64,000 nucleotides of DNA from Paenibacillus sp. JQZ6Y-1 (GCF_040719145.1 NZ_JBFDUZ010000003.1:1-64000); one strand, 5' to 3'. Shown: positions 49,136 to 57,832, counted from the stretch's first letter. The notes: generated from the sequence alone by a model not told the origin. Made by a program: numbers and translations.

Positions 49136-49390
49136 ATGGCGCAACGCGAAGTGCATATTTCCGTAATTAACGTAACCGACAGTGAGCTTGTACTGGAAAA
49201 CAAAACGGTGCTGGCTCATGGAGAATGGGTCGTTTCACCGACCCATGTTCCTAACAATGCTAAGCCTGCAAATTTTGAGGCGGATTCAGACGGATTCTCG
49301 GCACAGAGCAGTTCACCTGCATACAATATTCAGGTGATCGGCGGCAGCGGTAACATGTGTAATGTTACTTATCTGGTCAGCAACACTTAA
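49136..49390 (+). CDS. Gpp34 (Cry34)-like / aegerolysin-related small protein, internally shortened
   Basis: 84 residues. Compared from memory with Bacillus thuringiensis Gpp34Ab (Cry34Ab, about 123 residues), it shares REVHI at 4-8, the LENKTVL strand (20-26), GEWVVSPTHVPN (29-40), FEADSDGF (47-54) and the C-terminal YNIQVIGGSGN..VTY (63-79). About 32 residues of the middle, which include the TGTEG strand region of aegerolysins, are absent without loss of frame. The start at 49136 has AGGAG upstream; earlier codons lie before that site. No signal peptide. No Tpp35-type partner is in the window. Confidence 0.75.
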   Translation: MAQREVHISVINVTDSELVLENKTVLAHGEWVVSPTHVPNNAKPANFEADSDGFSAQSSSPAYNIQVIGGSGNMCNVTYLVSNT

Positions 49391-49432
49391 AAACATACAT
49401 GTTTATATGGAAAAGAATCTCTATTCAACACA

Positions 49433-49468
49433 TAAAAGCATCTCCGCTTAGTGGAGATGCTTTTTCTT
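49433..49468 (+). terminator. bidirectional terminator between the Gpp34-like gene and the second tRNA-Arg
   Basis: AAAGCATCTCC pairs with GGAGATGCTTT around a 7-base loop, followed by TTCTTTATT on the plus strand. The stem is the same as that after the first tRNA-Arg (44125-44160). Confidence 0.88.
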
Positions 49469-49537
49469 TATTCTTTGTCTGTTCATCCTTTGTCTCGTAA
49501 GAAAAGATGCCTTTTCTTATGGTATGTACTGATGTAA

Positions 49538-49611
<74 letters not shown>

Positions 49612-50017
49612 ACAATAAAGTTCATTGAAAACGACAAAAAATAGTATAAACGATTTGTCGTATTTTTCAAACTATTATCTGCTTTCTATGCGACATCTAT
49701 CATTCTTTGGTCCTATTATCGGCATTTAGTACCACTTCCTTTTCGCTTTTCGTGTTAAACTAAGAAAAAAATGTTCAAAAAAAGGGACTTTTTGTTCAAA
49801 ATGAAGTTTAAATTGGGAAAATGTGTATTATAATAACAGTGTGTTTATTAATTAAATTACATACAGACTTTAATCATTCAATCATTGCACTCATTTTGGA
49901 AGCGTACACATAAACATACTGCATACAAGATACAGGTTTTCTGAACCATTTAAATTCAAGATTTCCTACAGTAAAATATAGGAAATATTCGGATGCACCT
50001 AACGGGAGGGATACAGA
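49612..50017 (+). promoter_or_regulatory. upstream region of the FapA-domain gene
   Basis: This 406-bp A/T-rich gap holds a probable promoter: TATAAT at about 49830 (in GTATTATAATAAC) with a weak TTTAAA 17 bases before it. Just ahead of the ribosome binding site, ATTTCCTA (49961-49968) and TAGGAAAT (49979-49986) form a perfect 8-base inverted repeat that could be an operator or leader hairpin. No gene is seen. Confidence 0.5.
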
Positions 50018-51901
50018 ATGTCCAGGCCCATCTCTAACGAGGAACTGGGGCGTATGATTCAATCGGCTGATCACAATACCTCCGTATCCCTGAATACCCG
50101 GGAAGACGGACCTGCTGGCGACAGCAACAATGGCTGGATCAAAATCAATGACAATCGGATTCATGTGTTTTCACCGAAAGCAGGCGGCAAATTGGCGACC
50201 ATTCGTGCTGTTCTGCCCGTTGCGCTGATTGTGAACGAAAATATCATTTCTGGCACTGCTCATGTAAGTGAAGAGGATATCGTCCATTGGGAGCTACAAC
50301 ACACACCGATGTTCGAAATCAGTGTGTCACCGGATCAAATGGAAGCGTATTTGACGCTGCATACTCGCGAGCGGTTTGAATGGACGCTGATTGATACACC
50401 AGCAGCGAACCAAATGATCGTGCGTGCGATGCCAGACAAGACGCGCATCGTGGATACGGTAGAATTTAAGCATGTAATGAATGCACTGGAGCATCGCGGC
50501 ATTCGTAAAAATATTGATAAAGCTGCTATTCTTGGCGAATTGGAATCTCCTACTCATCAGCCTATAGTCATCGCACGCGGGCAAGCTTCTATTCCCGGCA
50601 CGGATGCACGGTTGGAATTATTTTTCCCAGAAAAGATTGAAACGATCTTTCACGAAGCTGGGGGAATTGTCGATTATCGCAGTCATCGCCGTATTCCATC
50701 GGTACATGAAGGTGAGATTGTTGCCGCCAAACATGCGCCGATTCAAGGACTGCCCGGATTCGATGTATTTGGCAATGAACTGCTACCGCGCCCAGCACAG
50801 GATGTAGATGTAGTTGCTGGCGAATTTGCTGAGATGAATGACCACGGACAGATTGTAGCACTACGTCCGGGTCGCCCGCGTATGACGGGTAAAGGCAATC
50901 AGCATGTGATCGACATTTCCAATGCTTTTATCGTGGATGGCGATGTGGATCTGCGCACTGGCAATATCGTATTCGCTGGAGATGTGATCGTGAATGGCAA
51001 TGTGACCGATCACATGATCATCGAGTCGCTAGGCAATGTGTATGTCCATGGGAATGTGTACAATTCGACCATTACGGCGACCGGAAGTATCTCTATTGAA
51101 GGGACAATTATTGGCGGGCGCATCTATTCCGGTTATTTTGGCGTGATGTTCAATCGCATGTATGCAGCTTCCAAGCAGCTAAGTCATGAGATTCGCCAGC
51201 TCGACCTAGCAGCGCACACACTGGCGGAGGAAGTGGCGGCGCGTCAACAGACGGTGCGCTATAGCCAGATGATTATGCTACTGATTGAACGCAAATTTAA
51301 AACGATTCCAGAGTTGTGCAAAGAGCTGTTGCAAGTATTCGCTAGCATTCAGCACGTGGACAGCCGTGAGTCGGAGCAGCTCAAGCATTATCTGCACTAT
51401 TTTCTTCATTCCGGTGCTATTCTGGAGCAGGTGGATGAGCAGCAAATCGTATTGATTCGAGGGCTGCTGGATCGGCTGTATGCCAGTGTATCCAGTATGC
51501 AAGAGATTGAGGTTAATATTGAGCTATTTCGCTGCCAATCGAGCCAAATCAAGTCGAATGGCGATATTGTAATTACGCATGAAGGCGTCATGCAGAGCGA
51601 ATTGTATTCCGCAGGCAGTATCGCTTTTATGAAAGAGCAGTCGATCTGCCGTGGTTCGCGTCTACATGCGGAAGACCGCATTATTGCAGGCATGGTCGGC
51701 AGCGATGCGAATGCGGGCTGCATTTTGCAGGCGAAGCAGCAGGTGTATGTGAAAAAGCTGTATAACGGCTATATTATGATTGGCGATTATCGCCATCATG
51801 TGTTTGAACCAGTCGAGGATCAGCTGTTTGATATGGAGTATATGCAGAGTCGCCCGTTGTTCAATGCAGCAGGAACGGCAATGCAGAATATATCGCATTG
51901 A
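50018..51901 (+). CDS. FapA-family (DUF342) protein
   Basis: 627-residue cytoplasmic protein. The central part (about 215-375) has the DUF342/FapA signature: GLPGFDVFGNEL, then a right-handed beta-helix with regularly spaced VDGDVDLRTGNIVFAGDV and VYVHGNVYNSTITATGSI. A coiled coil (about 385-420) and a second beta-helix segment near the C-terminus follow. FapA-like proteins are abundant in Firmicutes and proteobacteria; function is poorly known, with suggested links to surface or flagellar polymers. GGAGGG precedes the ATG. Single-gene unit. Confidence 0.85.
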   Translation: MSRPISNEELGRMIQSADHNTSVSLNTREDGPAGDSNNGWIKINDNRIHVFSPKAGGKLATIRAVLPVALIVNENIISGTAHVSEEDIVHWELQHTPMFEISVSPDQMEAYLTLHTRERFEWTLIDTPAANQMIVRAMPDKTRIVDTVEFKHVMNALEHRGIRKNIDKAAILGELESPTHQPIVIARGQASIPGTDARLELFFPEKIETIFHEAGGIVDYRSHRRIPSVHEGEIVAAKHAPIQGLPGFDVFGNELLPRPAQDVDVVAGEFAEMNDHGQIVALRPGRPRMTGKGNQHVIDISNAFIVDGDVDLRTGNIVFAGDVIVNGNVTDHMIIESLGNVYVHGNVYNSTITATGSISIEGTIIGGRIYSGYFGVMFNRMYAASKQLSHEIRQLDLAAHTLAEEVAARQQTVRYSQMIMLLIERKFKTIPELCKELLQVFASIQHVDSRESEQLKHYLHYFLHSGAILEQVDEQQIVLIRGLLDRLYASVSSMQEIEVNIELFRCQSSQIKSNGDIVITHEGVMQSELYSAGSIAFMKEQSICRGSRLHAEDRIIAGMVGSDANAGCILQAKQQVYVKKLYNGYIMIGDYRHHVFEPVEDQLFDMEYMQSRPLFNAAGTAMQNISH

Positions 51902-51974
51902 AACGAAATGATAGATGCGGAATGGATGAACAGGTGTGAATGGCAAGCTAGCAAGTATTCCATACCTATAAATA

Positions 51975-52020
51975 CAAAAGCAGGCAACTGGTGATGCTCA
52001 CCAGCTACCTGCTTTTTTTA
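51975..52020 (+). terminator. terminator after the FapA-domain gene
   Basis: AAAAGCAGG..ACTGGTGA pairs with TCACCAGC.ACCTGCTTTT around TGC, with seven Ts on the plus strand. Read on the minus strand the flank TTTTGTATTT could also end the STM401x operon. Confidence 0.9.
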
Positions 52021-52203
52021 CATAGTACGGATGCGTTTCGTATGTTTGGTGCTTTTAATACTTTTCATGCTTTTGGTGCTTACCGTTCTTATCGTCGTTG
52101 TACCGCCTGTCATTTTGAGTGTGATTTCTTTTGCCCACCATTCATTACAGGAACGTAGGCGCTGTAAGCACTTGAGCGACAGATCTTCATTCATCATTTC
52201 CAT
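52018..52203 (-). CDS. possible small gene at the end of the STM401x operon
   Basis: A 61-residue open frame starting 8 bp after the STM4011-like stop. It has a charged N-terminal half with two cysteines and a Thr/Ser/Lys-rich tail (TGGTTTIRTVSTKSMKSIK and on). Only a weak AGTGAG precedes the start, and the stop lies inside the terminator. It may be chance, or a small product of the cassette. An antisense frame of similar length exists, which lowers confidence. Confidence 0.2.
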   Translation of the reverse strand: MEMMNEDLSLKCLQRLRSCNEWWAKEITLKMTGGTTTIRTVSTKSMKSIKSTKHTKRIRTM

Positions 52204-52210
52204 CTCACTG

Positions 52211-53200
52211 TTATAATTGCGGCACTGCTCGGTATGCTTCTGGAATCCGCTCTAGCAGACCATTTCCATATAGCTGGCTGAACGGTTGCTCTGGCATATG
52301 AATATAGCCGATATAACAACCGCAACGACTCATTCCGCACGGACGCTTTTCCGCCATTTGCTCCAATTCATGTCGGTAGATATTGCCGATGACGCGCTTG
52401 TCTTGATAACAGCGCTTCACCATTCCATTTCCTTGCACATAAAAGACCTGCTCACCTGCTAGACAGGATTGCCCCAAGCTGTCATAGTCTTTTAGATTAT
52501 GAGCAAAATAAGGATCAATCTGCTGCAAATACTCTACTTCGCCGGGACGATAATAGTTGGGGCGATCTTTGAACGCATTAATCCATACATATACATCGTC
52601 TGGCAAACGGTCGCGGAGTGAAGCAATCGCTGTAAACGATTCACGCAAGCCTACTGTACCCGCACTAAAGGCAATGCCCTGTTCGTACAGTGTCATGCAC
52701 TGTTTCACAAATCGCTCCTCCGTCGTCTCGCCCGGATGATACGTTGCCCAGAATGCAGTTTTGTCACGCTGCAAGGAAGATGTCCAATCCAGCTTGACCG
52801 ACAGATTCGTCTGAATCGCAATCTTATCCACATGTGGCAGATGAGATAGCTCTACCATCGCCTGACGATACCAGCTATGCACCAGCCCTTCGCCATATGG
52901 ATTAAAAAAGATCGATAGCCGATGCCCTCGACTTTTCTGCTGATGCACCCAGTCTACGAACGTATGCAATTGCTGACGATCGCGTGCCAAGGTTTCGCGG
53001 CTATCCACTCTTTTGCTAAATGGGCAGTAAGGACAAGCGTAATTGCAGGATGATAGACTGCCGCGATAATACACCGAAGCTGTCATGCCTGAAGATCCAA
53101 AGCTGTCAGGTCGAGATAAAACACCTGCTTGTTCACGCTGCACAAACGGGGCAGAAGCTGACGACGAACCGGATGACGATAAGGACGACTCATGACTCAT
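52211..53200 (-). CDS. STM4011-family radical SAM protein
   Basis: The 329-residue product has the radical SAM cluster motif C52-x3-C56-x2-C59 (SSCNYACPYCPFSKR), the TIM-barrel, and a C-terminal cysteine-rich part (SCLAGEQVFYVQGNGMVKRC, then RPCGMSRCGCYIGY) like a SPASM/twitch region that may hold an auxiliary Fe-S cluster. The family is named after Salmonella STM4011 and has no assigned reaction that I know. A Ser-rich N-terminal extension of about 38 residues precedes the usual start; M39 is an alternative start, but the ATG at 53200 overlaps the STM4012 stop as ATGA. Last sure gene of the cassette. Confidence 0.87.
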   Translation of the reverse strand: MSHESSLSSSGSSSASAPFVQREQAGVLSRPDSFGSSGMTASVYYRGSLSSCNYACPYCPFSKRVDSRETLARDRQQLHTFVDWVHQQKSRGHRLSIFFNPYGEGLVHSWYRQAMVELSHLPHVDKIAIQTNLSVKLDWTSSLQRDKTAFWATYHPGETTEERFVKQCMTLYEQGIAFSAGTVGLRESFTAIASLRDRLPDDVYVWINAFKDRPNYYRPGEVEYLQQIDPYFAHNLKDYDSLGQSCLAGEQVFYVQGNGMVKRCYQDKRVIGNIYRHELEQMAEKRPCGMSRCGCYIGYIHMPEQPFSQLYGNGLLERIPEAYRAVPQL

Positions 53201-54648
53201 ACGCCCTCATACCCTTCCATTAACGCATACACATCCGGTGAGATCAGCCAATCACCAATACTGTCCGACAATGCCATACCACGCGAAGTTAGACGCAGGA
53301 TCGTATCATATTCCGATAGCGTCGCTACGGAATCCGCCACTGCTCCCTCTATCGATTCGCTTCCTGATGCGGATGTAGGTATCCAATCAGCAAGCCCGGT
53401 CCAGACTAGCTGCTTCAGCTCAGGCAGATCGTCAAGCAGCCAGCTGCCAAAGCGTTCATAATACTGTAGCTGCTGCAATCCCTCACGATGCAGCAAGGCT
53501 TTTAATACAAAGCGACGGCGACTTTCCTGTTCATTCAGTACAAAGCCATAATCAGCCGTATCATACCGTTCAGCTGCAACATAATCGGCAATGATGCTAC
53601 GTGTTGCTGCTGTCGTCACGCCATAGCGAGAGGCGTAATGCACATGGCGTGTGTAAGAACGCGCGCCACAGCCCAATCCGACCATCCCTTCCTCCTGACA
53701 ACTATACGGCAGCAGCGATTTGGTCGAATGAAATGGACGGGCAAAGCGGCGCATCGAATATTGAATATAGCCTGCCTGCTGTAATCGCTGGCATGCTGCT
53801 TCATACAGCTGCATCCGCATATCATGCTCCAATCCCGTATGACCGGGCTTGAGGATTGTATTCTCGCGGACGTATAACGGATACAGGAAAATCTCGCCCG
53901 GTTCAAATTCCAGCGCCTGCTCTAGCGAATACAACCATGAGTCCACCGTTTGCCCCGGTAGACCGTAGATCAGATCGACATTGAGCAGCGGAAAATCATA
54001 CTGCTTGAGCATGACGAGCGCTTGACGTGCTAGATCTGGGTTTTGAGGACGATAGATTGCTTTGCTCTCCTGCTCGATAAAGCTCTGGATGCCCATACTG
54101 ATCCGATCCACGCCCCAGCCTTTTAAGATCTCCATTCGTTCTTCCGTTACCGTCTCTGGCGATGTTTCCACCGAGATTGAGGAGGTACGCACATCCAGCC
54201 CCATAATATCCTGTGCAATCACGAATAACCGATTCAATTGCTCTGGTTCTAGCAGGGTCGGCGTTCCCCCACCGATAGCAAACCGTGAAAAAGGGCTGCC
54301 CGCCATGATCGGCGCCCATTGCATCGCCTGTCGTTCCAGCGCATCCACATACTGCTTATGTACATCCACTCTTTTGTCAGGCAGGGTAAACAAATTGCAA
54401 AATCCGCAGCGTGCGCCGCAAAACGGAATATGCATATACAGAAAATAACTATCCAGCTGCTCCTGCTCCCACAGCTGCTGCAATGGATAGGGAGGATTCA
54501 ATTCACGATACGCCGTCTTATGCGGGTAGGAATACAGATAGGAACGATACGGTGCAGCCGATAGCTGCTGTTCCCACTCCCGCAATTCGGATGTCCATTC
54601 GTGGGGTGCCAGCGCGCGCAGCGGCGGGTTCATTTGCTTCTGCATCAT
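53197..54648 (-). CDS. STM4012-family (HemN-like) radical SAM protein
   Basis: The 483-residue product has C77-x3-C81-x2-C84 in HIPFCGARCGFCNLF, the glycine-rich FAIGGGTPTLLEPEQL SAM-binding strand, and the HemN-like ETSPETVTEERMEILKGWGV and GLPGQTVDSWLYSLEQAL blocks. HemN-type C-terminal features follow. It resembles anaerobic coproporphyrinogen oxidase relatives such as HemW and ChuW, but location in the STM401x cassette, not the heme operon, argues against a heme role. Start ATG-ATG after GGAGTG. Confidence 0.87.
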   Translation of the reverse strand: MMQKQMNPPLRALAPHEWTSELREWEQQLSAAPYRSYLYSYPHKTAYRELNPPYPLQQLWEQEQLDSYFLYMHIPFCGARCGFCNLFTLPDKRVDVHKQYVDALERQAMQWAPIMAGSPFSRFAIGGGTPTLLEPEQLNRLFVIAQDIMGLDVRTSSISVETSPETVTEERMEILKGWGVDRISMGIQSFIEQESKAIYRPQNPDLARQALVMLKQYDFPLLNVDLIYGLPGQTVDSWLYSLEQALEFEPGEIFLYPLYVRENTILKPGHTGLEHDMRMQLYEAACQRLQQAGYIQYSMRRFARPFHSTKSLLPYSCQEEGMVGLGCGARSYTRHVHYASRYGVTTAATRSIIADYVAAERYDTADYGFVLNEQESRRRFVLKALLHREGLQQLQYYERFGSWLLDDLPELKQLVWTGLADWIPTSASGSESIEGAVADSVATLSEYDTILRLTSRGMALSDSIGDWLISPDVYALMEGYEGV

Positions 54649-54675
54649 GAGATCACACTCCTCCGGTTTACTAGT

Positions 54676-55461
54676 TTACAGAAAAAATTCGCGATAAGGC
54701 ACATTCCAGACGACCTCATGCGCCAGACGATGCCCTTCATATCCATCCTCACCATACGCTGTTCCATGATCGGAAAAGACCAGACACAGCACGGGACGTT
54801 CCCGTTCGCGCAGAGCAGTGAACAATCGTCCCAATTCACCATCCACATAACGTAGCGCAGCACGCTGACTATCCACCGAATCGCGGCGGTTGTTGGGGAT
54901 ATAATAATGATTTGGTCCGTGAATCGCAGACACATTCATAAACAGAAATAGCTTTTCCTGCTCCGATATGCCGTCCAGCAGCTTTAGTGCATGATCCACC
55001 TGATTGGCGGTCGAATTGGGATTCGTCACACCAAAGTTCATCCGCCAATAGCTCTGTTGAAAATATCCCGGCAATACGCGGGACAGCTTGTTTTTTTTCG
55101 TAAAAAAGATAACGCCACCGATACAAATCGTACGGTATCCCTCTTGGGCTAGCCCGCTGACAATATCCGGTGCATCGAATAGCCAAGTGTTCGGATGAGT
55201 GCGCAGCCCGCTATGTTTCCCGTGAAATAAACGTACATGCGAGGCTTTGTCCGTATTGGCGGGTGTAGGCAAAAATCCGCCAAAAAACGCATGATGCGCC
55301 GCATAAGTAAAGCTGCCCGGCGTATGCCGCTTTTCCCAAGCACCAGTTCCGCACAGATGAGGGCAGTTGTCCTGCTCCAATACGGCGACATCATAACGAA
55401 GCGTATCTAGCGTAATCATCACAATATCATGACTGCCTACGATTTCATTCATATTCAGCAT
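54676..55461 (-). CDS. STM4013-family hydrolase (alkaline phosphatase/sulfatase superfamily)
   Basis: 261 residues. The N-terminal MITLDTLRYDVA (15-26) gives the metal-binding Asp and nucleophile Thr20 of the alkaline phosphatase superfamily. HSPGSFTYAAHHAFFGGFLP and the C-terminal VFSDHGTAYGEDGYEGHRLAH (about 228-248, metal-binding Asp-His and His) complete the site. No signal peptide, so a cytoplasmic substrate is likely, unlike typical sulfatases. 27 bp upstream of the STM4012 gene. Confidence 0.87.
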   Translation of the reverse strand: MLNMNEIVGSHDIVMITLDTLRYDVAVLEQDNCPHLCGTGAWEKRHTPGSFTYAAHHAFFGGFLPTPANTDKASHVRLFHGKHSGLRTHPNTWLFDAPDIVSGLAQEGYRTICIGGVIFFTKKNKLSRVLPGYFQQSYWRMNFGVTNPNSTANQVDHALKLLDGISEQEKLFLFMNVSAIHGPNHYYIPNNRRDSVDSQRAALRYVDGELGRLFTALRERERPVLCLVFSDHGTAYGEDGYEGHRLAHEVVWNVPYREFFL

Positions 55462-55557
55462 ACGTACCTATTTCCTTTCCTTCTCGTCCATCATGGTCAT
55501 CTGGCTGCATGCGGATAGATTCGTTGCTGCATGATTGCTCAATGATCGGCTGTCTGC

Positions 55558-56934
55558 TTATTGTTCCAATCGCAGCAGGCAATCCAACTCCCACTCATAC
55601 GGACTCAATCCGTGATGACGCACATGATACAGCAGGTCGCCAAACGGATTCACATCCATAATGAGCGGATGACCGCCATGCTGCGGCACCAGCACATCCA
55701 TCCCTGCGCAAAATGACCCTTTAAAGCAAGATAATGCTTGCATCGCTACCGCTGAAATGCCCTTCACCGTCTCTGGTGGCAATTGGCAATCCTCAAGCAA
55801 CATTCGTTCATTACGTAAATGCAAATTGGTGATCGGCGTCCGGCTTAGACGTGCTACGGCATGTCCCGCTCCTTCGCGGCAAACCAGCTGACGCACATCA
55901 TACGCTTTCCCGCTCATCATGTCTTTGCTGACCCAGCGCTCCACATGAATGCCCTCAATTGCCAGCCAATCCACAATCCGCCGAATATCATCCTGCTGCG
56001 TGTAGCGAATCAATCGCCCGGAATTGTAAAACACATACTCGCCATGTACCTGCTCCATCCCAATCGTGGTCATGGCAATCTCCGCACCTGTATGCGGCTG
56101 ATACTGATACGCGATCACACCAGATGCCGCCGAGCCGCAAAACAGCTTGATAAATACACGCCGCGCATATTGCTGCTTCATCATCCTATGCAGATGCTCA
56201 TAGCCAGTAATACCCAAATGCTCATCCCCCGCTATAAAGGAGGTGGGATTGGCAGTATGCAGCGATTGACGAAGCTTTTCAGCATACAAAGGATCATTGG
56301 TCTGCTGCAGATTCCGCCATTCTGGTTGATCCAATGCAGATAGCATCGGCGGCACTGCTACTCCGGCAGTAGCCAGATGCTGCGAGCATGCCCGTTTATC
56401 AAACATCAGCGCGACGTCAGCTGGCGTATTCAGCCAGCGCGCCTGTGGTACATACAGATTCACCTGCCGCTGCAACCACGATAGCAATCGGCAATAGCCC
56501 CGAAACCATTGAGCTGGATAAAAGATACGTCCGTGCTGAGGCGGTAATGTTCTCGCCTCGGCTGCTGTAATGCTATGCCCTTCGGTCAGCCGATGCAGCG
56601 GCACGAGTTCATCATTGCTCCACCCCTCCGCATCCTCTGCCCCCAACGCAATCAAGCCACGTTCGACAGCAAAATCATCGCCCGGTGCATCCAAACGTAA
56701 TAGTAAGGGCTGTTGCTCATCCGTTAATACCACCTGCTGACGACTACTCATACCTTCCATTACTTCTGGCAAGGACTCCTGAGCACGAATCGCATGCAGC
56801 AGCCGTACATACGGCACTTCCAATGCAGCGGCGCGCCCATGATGAGACAACGCCTGTTGCCAGCCTGCCGTTCGCTTATTGCCCGGATTGCCAAACAGAA
56901 TGTGGTTGGTTGTACGAGATAACGTCGCTGTCAT
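55558..56934 (-). CDS. STM4014-family protein (ATP-grasp ligase-like)
   Basis: 458 residues. The N-terminal third carries NHILFGNPGNKRTAGWQQAL and EVPYVRLLHAI blocks. The C-terminal two-thirds look like a RimK/glutathione-synthetase ATP-grasp fold: DKRACSQHLATAGVAVPPML lid entry, RVFIKLFCGSAASGVIAYQY, and the metal-binding LIMDVNPFGDLLYHV near the end. Probably a carboxylate-amine ligase of unknown substrate. The start at 56934 overlaps the STM4015 stop as TAATG with ACGGAG upstream; the longer frame is rejected. 96 bp precede STM4013. Confidence 0.83.
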   Translation of the reverse strand: MTATLSRTTNHILFGNPGNKRTAGWQQALSHHGRAAALEVPYVRLLHAIRAQESLPEVMEGMSSRQQVVLTDEQQPLLLRLDAPGDDFAVERGLIALGAEDAEGWSNDELVPLHRLTEGHSITAAEARTLPPQHGRIFYPAQWFRGYCRLLSWLQRQVNLYVPQARWLNTPADVALMFDKRACSQHLATAGVAVPPMLSALDQPEWRNLQQTNDPLYAEKLRQSLHTANPTSFIAGDEHLGITGYEHLHRMMKQQYARRVFIKLFCGSAASGVIAYQYQPHTGAEIAMTTIGMEQVHGEYVFYNSGRLIRYTQQDDIRRIVDWLAIEGIHVERWVSKDMMSGKAYDVRQLVCREGAGHAVARLSRTPITNLHLRNERMLLEDCQLPPETVKGISAVAMQALSCFKGSFCAGMDVLVPQHGGHPLIMDVNPFGDLLYHVRHHGLSPYEWELDCLLRLEQ

Positions 56935-57776
56935 TACTCCGTCAGCGCCGGATAGCGCCACTCCTCGCCTAGATCCTGCTGCTCATCCAAACTCACATGA
57001 AGACCAGTACCACGCCAGCGATTCAGCATATCATCAGACATATAATGATAGCTCAGATTCAAATGCTTAAGCTTACGAATATGCTCGCTGTTGATGAGCG
57101 CCTCAGCACCTTTGTCAGATAGCGTGCCTTCGGATAAATCCAGCTCTTCCAGTTGGGATAATACAGGTGCGTTCGCTGCGGCAATCGCAATCTCATCCTG
57201 CAATTCACTATCCTTCAAACCAAGCGATGTCAGCTTTGGAAACGGATTATTGTTCAGAAACGGCAGAATATCCTGCTCCAGATCGCCGTCGAATCCGTAA
57301 TCCTCTACACCAAGATACAGCTCCAGCTTGCGCAGCTCTGGCAATGTGCCATGATAGACAGCTTGCAGCACACTCGCTGGCAACCCACCACAAATAATGC
57401 TCAATTCCTTCAGATTGTGGTGCTCTAGCGGATTCAGTTCCAGATCGGTACTGCCTTTGATAATAAATGTTTCTAGCTGCGGATACGCAGACAGAAGCGG
57501 GCCTAGATTGCTCTGATTGATCCACGATACTTCACATTCTTCAAAGCTCATATCCCCGATAAACAGCTTGCGTAAATTCGGAAAGGAGCCACTAGATTGG
57601 ATCAATGTTGGCAAAAAGTCATCCGGTGACTGCTCATACGCCGCACCCCAGTCTCCAATAATCAGACTGGTCAAGGCATTGCTTTTCTCCGAATCGGCAG
57701 CCAGCTCCTCGATCATCGGTGCCAGCCTCTTCCCGTCCTCATGCGCATCAAAATCAATACTCAGCTTCACTTCCAT
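56934..57776 (-). CDS. STM4015-family leucine-rich repeat protein
   Basis: 280-residue cytoplasmic protein of irregular leucine-rich repeats, for example FPNLRKLFIGDM, NLKELSIICGG, LPELRKLELYLG, FPKLTSLGLKDS, LSQLEELDLSEG and IRKLKHLNLSYH, each with an LxxLxL core. It is probably a binding or scaffold protein of the cassette. AGGAGG lies 11 bases before the ATG. First gene of the operon. Confidence 0.85.
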   Translation of the reverse strand: MEVKLSIDFDAHEDGKRLAPMIEELAADSEKSNALTSLIIGDWGAAYEQSPDDFLPTLIQSSGSFPNLRKLFIGDMSFEECEVSWINQSNLGPLLSAYPQLETFIIKGSTDLELNPLEHHNLKELSIICGGLPASVLQAVYHGTLPELRKLELYLGVEDYGFDGDLEQDILPFLNNNPFPKLTSLGLKDSELQDEIAIAAANAPVLSQLEELDLSEGTLSDKGAEALINSEHIRKLKHLNLSYHYMSDDMLNRWRGTGLHVSLDEQQDLGEEWRYPALTE

Positions 57777-57832
57777 AATATGTACATCCTCCTGTCACAC
57801 CGGATGACCGGCATAGTATGCTGCTACTTCCA

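Noticed and set aside
44117-49537. Prophage or integrative element between the two tRNA-Arg genes
   Set aside because: No integrase, recombinase, transposase, phage structural gene or partial tRNA-type attachment repeat is visible; an accessory block with duplicated tRNA is all that can be said.
52031-52216. 61-codon plus-strand hydrophobic frame after the FapA-gene terminator
   Set aside because: No ribosome binding site, lies downstream of a strong terminator, overlaps the end of a minus-strand gene and reads as a low-complexity Leu/Val run.
53197-54648. Oxygen-independent coproporphyrinogen oxidase HemN/HemW
   Set aside because: The radical SAM core is HemN-like, but context (coupled to STM4011- and STM4013-like genes) fits the STM4012 family much better.
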